Positions 7,521 through 12,634 of a stretch of DNA of 12,634 bases are shown in pieces; within the stretch, counting starts at the first letter, position 1, and every line of letters begins with the position of its first letter. The notes beneath the pieces are model-generated. The model was given only the letters and a program-made list of their open reading frames with translations, was not told the DNA's origin and did no database searches. Source of the DNA: JAHHLP01 sp041609895 (lineage in GTDB: Bacteria > Bacteroidota > Rhodothermia > Rhodothermales > JABDKH01); assembly GCA_041609895.1 (NCBI GenBank), contig JBFIPX010000085.1, positions 1 through 12,634 on the forward strand, given 5' to 3'. The position numbers and the translations under genes are program-made.

Positions 7521-7608
7521 GATCCGGCCGTAACACGAACAGAATACGCTTTCCACCACCAGGCAACGCGAACCGCAGTGGTTTTGCCTGACAGCGTCAG
7601 GCCGGATC
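7521..7608 (-). promoter_or_regulatory. Structured region between pyrimidine phosphorylase stop and pspA, with competing hairpins
   Basis: Three perfect inverted repeats occupy this stretch. Stem I pairs 7596-7602 with 7586-7592 (GCCTGAC/GTCAGGC on the minus strand, 3-nt loop) and covers the phosphorylase stop codon. Stem II pairs 7584-7590 with 7560-7566 (CAGGCAA/TTGCCTG, 17-nt loop). Stem III pairs 7600-7608 with 7521-7529 (GATCCGGCC/GGCCGGATC) and encloses the others. Stems I and II share bases 7586-7590, and stems I and III share 7600-7602, so they exclude one another. No T-run follows stem I, so it is not a standard terminator. It could be an RNA switch, a processing site or a protein-binding site; function is unknown. 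Confidence 0.4.
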
Positions 7609-8943
7609 ACTACTCCATTTACCGGCTGACAGGCGATCCATAATGATCGCACGGGGCTCGACATGGCCATCTGCAACCGTGAAAGCTGCTCGAACACGGT
7701 CTGCAAAGGCGTCCGCAAGCTCGGTGCTGCGCGTGTGTAGACGCGCAATCGTGTCCCCTGGTTGCACGCGCTGCCCACGCTTTGCAAGCAGCTCGATCCC
7801 TGCGAGGGGATCCACACGTTCATCGACGGAAAGTCGACCCGCTCCCAGACGCATGGCCACCAAGCCGATTTCGCGAGAATCGATCTCGGCAACCTGACCG
7901 TCTTGTTCTCTTCCGGCCTTTACGTCCACGACCACAGGCGCCACTCCCCGCCGTTGAGGGTGGTGCACAACCTGGGTGTCTCCGCCCTGCGCACGAACCA
8001 GTTCCACGAACTTCTCGAGAGCGGCTCCGGATGCCAGTAAGGCCGCGGCTTTTGACGCTGCCTCCTCCAGACCATCGCACACCTGGCCCAGCACCAACAT
8101 CTCCGCAGCGAGCGCAATGGTAAGCTCGGTAACCTCTTCTACCATTTCGCCGTGGAGGCAACGGATAGCCTCCTCCACCTCGAGCCAGTTTCCCACAGTG
8201 CGACCCAGCGGTGTGCTCATCCGGGTAAGCAATGCGACGGTCTCGCATCCGAAGTGTTCGCCGATTTCCGTTAGCGTTCGTGCGAGAATCCGAGCGTCGC
8301 TTTCATCTTCCATAAACGCGCCGCGACCACATTTGACATCCAGCACAAGGGCATCAATACCCTCGGCGAGCTTCTTGCTCATGATCGAGGCCGCGATAAA
8401 CGGAATGAATTCGACCGTTCCCGTCACGTCACGAAGTGAGTAGAGCTTTTTGTCAGCCGGCGCTACGTCGTCGGTCTGGCCGATCATTACCAGACCGTGG
8501 TTTGCCAGGAGGCGGCGGTAGGTCACTAGATCGAGGTCGGTCCTAAACCCCGGAATGGACTCTAGCTTGTCCAAAGTGCCACCCGTGTGACCAAGTCCAC
8601 GACCGGAGATCATTGGAATCGGCACTCCCGCGGCAGCCACAAGAGGTGCAAGAATGAGCGATATCTTGTCGCCCACGCCGCCTGTCGAGTGCTTGTCCAC
8701 CTTCCGGCCGGGAATCTCTGAAAGGTCCAGGATCTGACCGGAATTCAGCATCGCCTCCGCGAGAGCAAAGGACTCGAACGCCGACATGCCGCGGAGAAAA
8801 GACGCCATGAGGAAGGCGCTCATCTGGTAGTCGGGAACGGTGCCCTCTGTATACGCCTGAATTAACGCAGTGATTTGATCCGCCGGAATCTCACGGCCTT
8901 CGCGTTTGGCGACGATGAGGCTGACCGGATCCAGGGTTTTCAT
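7597..8943 (-). CDS. Pyrimidine-nucleoside (thymidine) phosphorylase
   Basis: This enzyme splits thymidine, deoxyuridine or uridine with phosphate into the base and (deoxy)ribose-1-phosphate, for nucleoside salvage and catabolism in the cytoplasm. The 448 residues begin MKTLDPVSLIVAKREG. The family signature SGRGLGHTGGTLDKLE lies at 113-128 and the phosphate-site motif KHSTGGVGD at 84-92. R171, S186 and K190 fall at the same numbers as the pyrimidine-binding residues of E. coli thymidine phosphorylase, and H85 also coincides, which supports ATG 8943 rather than a TTG six codons upstream. A C-terminal alpha/beta domain (GGDTQVVHH to the end) is complete. deoA or pdp would be the name; bispecific and thymidine-specific forms cannot be separated by eye, so no symbol is given. 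It begins 24 nt after the rpmE terminator hairpin. Confidence 0.96.
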   Translation of the reverse strand: MKTLDPVSLIVAKREGREIPADQITALIQAYTEGTVPDYQMSAFLMASFLRGMSAFESFALAEAMLNSGQILDLSEIPGRKVDKHSTGGVGDKISLILAPLVAAAGVPIPMISGRGLGHTGGTLDKLESIPGFRTDLDLVTYRRLLANHGLVMIGQTDDVAPADKKLYSLRDVTGTVEFIPFIAASIMSKKLAEGIDALVLDVKCGRGAFMEDESDARILARTLTEIGEHFGCETVALLTRMSTPLGRTVGNWLEVEEAIRCLHGEMVEEVTELTIALAAEMLVLGQVCDGLEEAASKAAALLASGAALEKFVELVRAQGGDTQVVHHPQRRGVAPVVVDVKAGREQDGQVAEIDSREIGLVAMRLGAGRLSVDERVDPLAGIELLAKRGQRVQPGDTIARLHTRSTELADAFADRVRAAFTVADGHVEPRAIIMDRLSAGKWSSDPA

Positions 8944-8956
8944 CCGCGGGAATTTT

Positions 8957-9000
8957 CTCAAATAAAAACAGGCGATCCGCGTAAACAGCAGATCGCCTGT
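8957..9000 (-). terminator. Rho-independent terminator of rpmE
   Basis: On the minus strand a perfect 10-bp stem, ACAGGCGATC (9000-8991) with GATCGCCTGT (8977-8968), closes a 13-nt loop and is followed at once by TTTTATTT. It starts 21 bp after the rpmE stop codon. The stem ends only 24 nt before the ATG of the pyrimidine phosphorylase gene, so that gene depends either on read-through or on a promoter in or before the hairpin. Confidence 0.88.
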
Positions 9001-9021
9001 GACAAATTAGTTCGCGTTCCG

Positions 9022-9234
9022 CTACTTGTCTTTCTTTGCGTAGCGCCGGTTGAACTTCTCGACGCGGCCGGCGGTGTCAACGTACTGCCTGCGGCCCGTG
9101 TAGAACGGGTGGTTCGTCTTGTCCACTTCCGACACGAACGTATCGGTGTCCATCGTGGATCGCATCTTCACGATCGTGCCGTCCGCAAGACGAACGTCGA
9201 TCAATTTGTATTCGGGATGGAGGCCTTTTTTCAT
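9022..9234 (-). CDS. rpmE: 50S ribosomal protein L31, zinc-free form
   Basis: L31 is a small large-subunit protein that helps bridge the 50S and 30S subunits. The 70-residue protein begins MKKGLHPEYK and contains the family blocks MRSTMD (24-29), HPFYTG (42-47) and TAGRVEKFNRRY (54-65). The frame extends upstream to 9273, but MKKGLHPEY is the canonical L31 N-terminus, so ATG 9234 is chosen. Length and layout resemble the short type A rather than the ~84-residue type B form. The four zinc-binding cysteines of E. coli RpmE (C16, C18, C37, C40) are all absent, making this a C-minus protein. It is followed by a strong terminator. Upstream lies a 443-bp stretch without a convincing gene, then uvrB on the same strand. 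Confidence 0.96.
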   Translation of the reverse strand: MKKGLHPEYKLIDVRLADGTIVKMRSTMDTDTFVSEVDKTNHPFYTGRRQYVDTAGRVEKFNRRYAKKDK

Positions 9235-9677
9235 CGTTACTGCCGCGGTTTCAAGAAATTGGGCAAGACCCAAAATGTACCGAATTCCGGCTCAACAATG
9301 CAATCAGGTGGCCTTCTGATCCTGGCCACAGCCGAATACGGCGTAACTTCATAAGATTCGCTTCGGCCGAACGTCGTCCGAACATCGATTGTGAAAGCCC
9401 GACGTAGCTGAGTTTGATGGGGCGCGATATCCGAAAAAAAGGCGACGCGCGCTGGTTTTGAGGGCACTTTCCCGAGAATCCTGATGTTCCGCGCGGTACC
9501 CACGCTGGGCACTGACTGACGGGTGTCGAGCTGCTCGGTACTGTCGCTGGAGATCGGGGCACTTTCGATTCTGTGTGGGAGCCCACGCCCCGGTAATGAC
9601 ACTCACGAACCGAGCTGCTCGGTACTGTCAATGGAGACCGGGGTCCCTTCGACACTGCTCGCAAGCCTGCTCCAGTG
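9235..9677 (-). other. 443-bp stretch between uvrB and rpmE with no convincing gene
   Basis: This stretch holds repeat copies near uvrB (described separately) and the candidate rpmE promoter near its left end. In the uvrB frame, the only stop after the true uvrB stop and before position 9239 is a TGA at 9605-9603. This leaves an open frame of about 121 codons (GTG 9602 to TAA 9237) ending two bases before the rpmE ATG. Its product has no recognisable motif and unremarkable composition, so I do not call it a gene. A run of seven T on the minus strand (9440-9434) follows GC-rich sequence, but I find no good stem before it. Confidence 0.5.
9274..9303 (-). promoter_or_regulatory. Candidate rpmE promoter
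   Basis: On the minus strand TTGCAT (9303-9298), an 18-bp spacer and TACATT (9279-9274) give a plausible -35/-10 pair about 40 nt before the rpmE ATG. The downstream box continues TACATTTTG, close to the Bacteroidota TAnnTTTG element. Matches are partial, and there is no other support. Confidence 0.33.
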
Positions 9678-9713
9678 TCATGACAGGCCGGCCTCGAGCT
9701 GCGCGATGCTGTC
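9499..9713 (-). repeat. Diverged 84-bp tandem repeats beginning inside the uvrB 3' end
   Basis: Reading the minus strand, a unit starting GACAG recurs at exactly 84-bp spacing. Unit A is 9713-9630, unit B 9629-9546, and a partial unit C starts at 9545 and is traceable to about 9499. By hand count, A and B match without gaps at about 54 of 84 positions. B and C share a perfect 19-nt block, GACAGTACCGAGCAGCTCG; unit A has this block with three changes (GACAGCATCGCGCAGCTCG). The first 36 bp of unit A encode the last 11 residues and stop of UvrB. The period is 28 codons, so the uvrB frame is kept, and B repeats the block near C (TCGAA, CCCCG, TCTCCA). The remaining copies lie outside the gene. 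Confidence 0.75.
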
Positions 9714-11729
9714 CCTGAGCTCGGCCGCACGTTCGAACTCTAAGTTCTCGCTCGCTTCGAGCATCTCTTTCTTGAGGTTTGCGATCAGGTCACGTTTCTG
9801 ATCATCCGTGAGATACTTCGCAACAGGATCGGCAACCACCGGCGCTCGCCCTACCGCATCGCGTCCCGACGACGGCCCATCGACCTCATGCTTCTCGTTT
9901 GCGATGATCGTTCCTTGCATTATCTGCTCACGGGATTTCAGTACCGTCCGGGGTATTATGCCGTGCTCCTCGTTGTAGGCCAGCTGGATGGCACGCCGCC
10001 GCGTCGTCTCCTCCATCATTCGAGCCATCGATCCGGTAATGTTGTCGCCATACATGACGATCAGCCCGTTGACGTTCCTCGCCGCTCGCCCGGCGGTTTG
10101 GATGAGCGACCGATCGCTACGCAGGAATCCCTCCTTGTCAGCGTCGAGTATGGCGACAAGCGATACCTCCGGCAGATCCAGCCCCTCGCGCAGGAGGTTG
10201 ACACCGACGAGCACATCAAAGCTTCCCAAACGTAAGTCGCGTAGTATCTCGACCCTTTCCAATGCGTCGATGTCGGAGTGAAGGTAGCGAACGCTGATAC
10301 CGTACGAGTCAAGATAGTCGGCGAGGTCTTCCGCCATGCGCTTGGTCAGCGTGGTGACGAGTGCCCGCTCATGGCGCGCTACTGTCTTGCGGATCTCTTC
10401 CAAAAGATCGTCGATCTGATTCTTCGTCGGGCGAACCTCAACCTCTGGGTCGGGCACTCCCGTAGGCCGTATGATCTGTTCTACAACGATGCCTGAGCTG
10501 GCCTCGAACTCGTAATCGCCTGGCGTCGCGCTAACGTAGATAGCCTGATTTGAGGCAACCTCGAACTCCTCAAACGTCATGGGGCGGTTGTCGAGAGCGG
10601 AGGGTAGGCGAAATCCATGCTCTACGAGGGTCAGCTTGCGCGCCCGATCACCGTTATACATCGCGCGGACCTGTGGCAGCGTGACGTGGCTTTCGTCGAT
10701 GACCAGAAGGAAGTCGTCCGGAAAATAATCGAATAAGCAGTAAGGCCGGTCGCCGGGCTTCCGGCCCGACAAATGTCGCGAATAGTTTTCGATACCGGCG
10801 CAATAGCCCACCTCACGCATCATCTCAATGTCGAACAACGTCCGCTGCTCAAGTCGCTGCGCCTCCAGCGCACGCCCGTCTTCCCGCAGAACCGCAAGCC
10901 GCCACCGCAGCTCTTCCTCGATCGACTTGATGGCGCCTTCCAACTGGTCTCGCGGTGTGACGAAAAGCTTCGCCGGATAAATCGTGATGTACTTCTCTTC
11001 CGATAGCGTCTGCCCGGTTAGCGGATCGATCGCAGAGATGCGTTCGATTTCATCGCCCCAAAACTCGATTCGATATGCAAGGCTTTCCATATATGCCGGA
11101 AAGACCTCGACAACATCACCGCGAACGCGAAACGTACCTGGAACGAATTCGACGTCGTTTCTGGCGTAGTAGATACCGATCAGATCGTGCAGAAGAGCGT
11201 TACGTTCATACTCTTTTCCTTTCCCAAGCTGTACGACTTGCGCCCGGTACTCATCTGGAGATCCAATTCCATAAATACAGGAGACGCTGGCGACAACGAT
11301 AACGTCGGATCGTCCGGAAGTCAGCGCACTCGTTGCACGAAGTCGGAGTCGATCAATACGGTCATTGATCGACATGTCCTTCTCGATGTACGTGTCGGAG
11401 TGAACGATGTACGCCTCCGGCTGATAGTAGTCGTAGTACGAAATGAAGAACTCAACGGCGTTGTCGGGAAAGAACTGCGTAAACTCGGCGTAGAGTTGCG
11501 CTGCAAGAGTCTTGTTGTGGCTCATGACGAGGGTTGGGCGGCCCACCTCGGCAATTACGTGGCTAATCGTAAACGTTTTGCCGGTACCCGTGGCACCCAA
11601 CAGAACCTGGTGACGATCGCCTCGATTCAGGCCGTCCGCAAGTTCTCGGATCGCGGCAGGCTGATCTCCGGTTGGTTCGAAATCGGCCTCAATTCGAAAA
11701 GGCTTTCGTTCGTCAGTGACGTGAGACAT
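9678..11729 (-). CDS. uvrB: UvrABC system protein B (excinuclease subunit)
   Basis: UvrB is the damage-verifying ATPase/helicase of nucleotide excision repair: UvrA loads it on DNA, and UvrC binds it to cut on both sides of the lesion. The 683 residues are close to the E. coli length. Helicase motifs are Walker A GATGTGKT (45-52), DESH (345-348), SATPGDYE (400-407) and QTAGRAARN (544-552). The damage-probing beta-hairpin is YYDYYQPEAYIVHSDTYIEKD-like at about 98-118, with its conserved tyrosines. The C-terminal UVR motif that binds UvrC is LKKEMLEASENLEFERAAELRDSI (about 652-675). ATG 11729 starts the protein and gives a usual N-terminus. No SOS/LexA box was recognised upstream. The 3' end overlaps the first copy of an 84-bp diverged repeat. 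Regulation is otherwise not visible. Confidence 0.98.
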   Translation of the reverse strand: MSHVTDERKPFRIEADFEPTGDQPAAIRELADGLNRGDRHQVLLGATGTGKTFTISHVIAEVGRPTLVMSHNKTLAAQLYAEFTQFFPDNAVEFFISYYDYYQPEAYIVHSDTYIEKDMSINDRIDRLRLRATSALTSGRSDVIVVASVSCIYGIGSPDEYRAQVVQLGKGKEYERNALLHDLIGIYYARNDVEFVPGTFRVRGDVVEVFPAYMESLAYRIEFWGDEIERISAIDPLTGQTLSEEKYITIYPAKLFVTPRDQLEGAIKSIEEELRWRLAVLREDGRALEAQRLEQRTLFDIEMMREVGYCAGIENYSRHLSGRKPGDRPYCLFDYFPDDFLLVIDESHVTLPQVRAMYNGDRARKLTLVEHGFRLPSALDNRPMTFEEFEVASNQAIYVSATPGDYEFEASSGIVVEQIIRPTGVPDPEVEVRPTKNQIDDLLEEIRKTVARHERALVTTLTKRMAEDLADYLDSYGISVRYLHSDIDALERVEILRDLRLGSFDVLVGVNLLREGLDLPEVSLVAILDADKEGFLRSDRSLIQTAGRAARNVNGLIVMYGDNITGSMARMMEETTRRRAIQLAYNEEHGIIPRTVLKSREQIMQGTIIANEKHEVDGPSSGRDAVGRAPVVADPVAKYLTDDQKRDLIANLKKEMLEASENLEFERAAELRDSIAQLEAGLS

Positions 11730-11881
11730 AAGGCGGTTGGGGTACTTGGTTTGCCGTCCGTACTACCGTCACGGCCGCTTCAAGTTGCGGATATCGCGGG
11801 TGTCGACTTTGCCGAATCGTGAACTTATGAGGCCAAAGACATAAATTCCGGCTCGCCTTCTGCGTTCGCTCGGTATTTACT

Positions 11882-11910
11882 TTGACTCGTACCATAGCGC
11901 GCGATACGCT
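11882..11910 (+). promoter_or_regulatory. Weak candidate promoter for the beta-propeller gene
   Basis: TTGACT (11882-11887), a 17-bp spacer and TACGCT (11905-11910) lie in the 234-bp gap between the divergent uvrB and propeller genes, about 54 bp before TTG 11964. The -35 is good (5 of 6) and the -10 poor (3 of 6). The nearby TACTTTG also resembles part of the Bacteroidota TAnnTTTG box. Nothing else recognisable was found in the gap. Confidence 0.22.
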
Positions 11911-11963
11911 GCCGATGGTGGGTGCGTCCAACAAAAAGTCACGAAGTGCAAACCGGGTTAGTA

Positions 11964-12634
11964 TTGAGCCTTTCGTCGCGGCTGCTTTCGTTCGTTTTCT
12001 CAGTCACCGCGATAGTGTGGACGGCCGGCCCCGCTTCGGCTCAATCGGATCGCGATTCCGATACCGCCTATTCCCGCTCCCGGAACGTTCATGTCGTCGG
12101 GAGGATCACCGCAACGGACCTCCCGAAAGCCTACGGGTCTTCGCAAACCTATCCGCAGGTCCGGTTTGATCAGAAGCCAGGTCGTCCGTTCGCGTATCTC
12201 GCTAACACAGAAGGATTCTGGATCATAGATATAGAGAATCCGGGCTCGCCTTCGATCATCGAAACCGTCCACATTCGGCGAGCATCTGGAGACGACGTCT
12301 TCGTGTCGGATTTGCGGACGGCGATGTCGGATGGCCGCCACCTTGTCATTACGGCTATTCGTAATACGTCTGCGCCCGGTTCCGATGCGATTGTCGTGCA
12401 CGACGTCACCTCGCCCCGGACGACTGCGATCAGAGAGGTCGCCAGCTACACAAGCGGTGATACCTCCGGCATCAGCCGGATTTTTCCTTACCGGCATTCG
12501 TCGGGAGCGTCGTTGATTTTTGCGGCCGGCGGCGGCGACATTCTCGCACTTGACCTGGCGGCGCTCCTTAACGGCTCTGATCCGCTCGTCGCTCGATATC
12601 CGACCCCGCCGCTGCTTGACGATCGGTTTAAGGG
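11964..12634 (+). CDS. Secreted beta-propeller (LVIVD-like repeat) protein, 3' end outside window
   Basis: The plus-strand frame opens at 11898 after a TAG and stays open to the window end, so the gene is cut by the edge. From TTG 11964 it encodes at least 223 residues. Residues 1-26 make a good signal peptide: Arg6, a hydrophobic core of about 7-22, and a PASA cleavage site before QSDR. The exported part holds blade-like repeats: PFAYLANTEGFWIIDIENPG (about 75-94, typical of LVIVD repeats), HLVITAIRN...AIVVHDVTSP (about 126-151) and SLIFAAGGGDILALDL (183-198). There is no ATG before the repeats. GTG 11946 (six codons earlier) or GTG 11922 are alternative starts, though TTG gives the cleaner signal peptide. 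It is probably periplasmic or surface-exposed; ligand and anchoring are unknown because the C-terminus is missing. It is divergent from uvrB. Confidence 0.82.
   Translation, partial: MSLSSRLLSFVFSVTAIVWTAGPASAQSDRDSDTAYSRSRNVHVVGRITATDLPKAYGSSQTYPQVRFDQKPGRPFAYLANTEGFWIIDIENPGSPSIIETVHIRRASGDDVFVSDLRTAMSDGRHLVITAIRNTSAPGSDAIVVHDVTSPRTTAIREVASYTSGDTSGISRIFPYRHSSGASLIFAAGGGDILALDLAALLNGSDPLVARYPTPPLLDDRFK

Noticed and set aside
7586..7602. Hairpin at the phosphorylase stop as an intrinsic terminator
   Set aside because: On the minus strand it is followed by AAAACC rather than a T-run, so it does not meet the pattern.
9434..9440. T7 run on the minus strand as a uvrB terminator
   Set aside because: Preceded by GC-rich sequence, but no stable stem could be drawn next to it.
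9237..9602. 121-codon open frame (GTG start) between uvrB and rpmE, in the uvrB frame
   Set aside because: No recognisable motif, weak start, contains repeat sequence and the candidate rpmE promoter, and ends two bases before rpmE. More likely non-coding.
9676..9685. 10-bp palindrome TGTCATGACA over the uvrB stop codon
   Set aside because: Short, and palindromes of this size are expected by chance in a window of this length; no second copy was noticed.
11187..11822. 211-codon plus-strand open frame
   Set aside because: Antisense to the start half of uvrB, which is certain.
12000..12497. 165-codon minus-strand open frame
   Set aside because: Opposite to the plus-strand propeller gene, whose signal peptide and blade repeats are much stronger evidence.

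Overview
The window reads as chromosomal DNA of a free-living bacterium with moderately high GC. Start codons mostly lack a clear Shine-Dalgarno sequence, and TTG or GTG starts seem common. That habit, the long FloA/PspA coiled-coil proteins, the GldE-like DUF21/CBS protein and a cysteine-free L31 would fit a Bacteroidota/Rhodothermota-like lineage. This is inference from gene content and style; there is no rRNA or other decisive marker. No tRNA, rRNA, CRISPR array, insertion sequence or phage gene is visible.

Layout: positions 32-3213 form a plus-strand block of moaA, moaC, floA and an unrecognised 188-residue protein. moaA and moaC together carry GTP to cyclic pyranopterin monophosphate, the first step of molybdenum-cofactor synthesis. 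floA encodes a flotillin-like membrane scaffold. The block ends in a 17-bp tail-to-tail overlap with a minus-strand block covering 3197-11729.

In transcription order (right to left) the minus-strand block holds uvrB (nucleotide excision repair), a non-coding stretch with diverged 84-bp repeats, rpmE (ribosomal protein L31) with a textbook terminator, and a pyrimidine-nucleoside phosphorylase. A structured leader follows, then a tight run: pspA, a shortened PspA paralog, a two-TM coiled-coil membrane protein, an enoyl-CoA hydratase and a DUF21/CBS/CorC transporter-type protein. Gaps of 11-34 bp suggest that pspA to the CBS protein is one transcription unit. PspA, its half-length paralog, the coiled-coil membrane protein and the nearby FloA look like an envelope-stress or membrane-organisation neighbourhood.

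At the right edge a divergent plus-strand gene starts near 11964 and runs out of the window. It has no ATG start. It encodes a signal peptide followed by beta-propeller (LVIVD-like) repeats.

The best candidates for something undescribed are the PspA, half-PspA and two-TM coiled-coil set; the alternative hairpins just upstream of pspA; and the 84-bp repeats that begin inside the uvrB 3' end.
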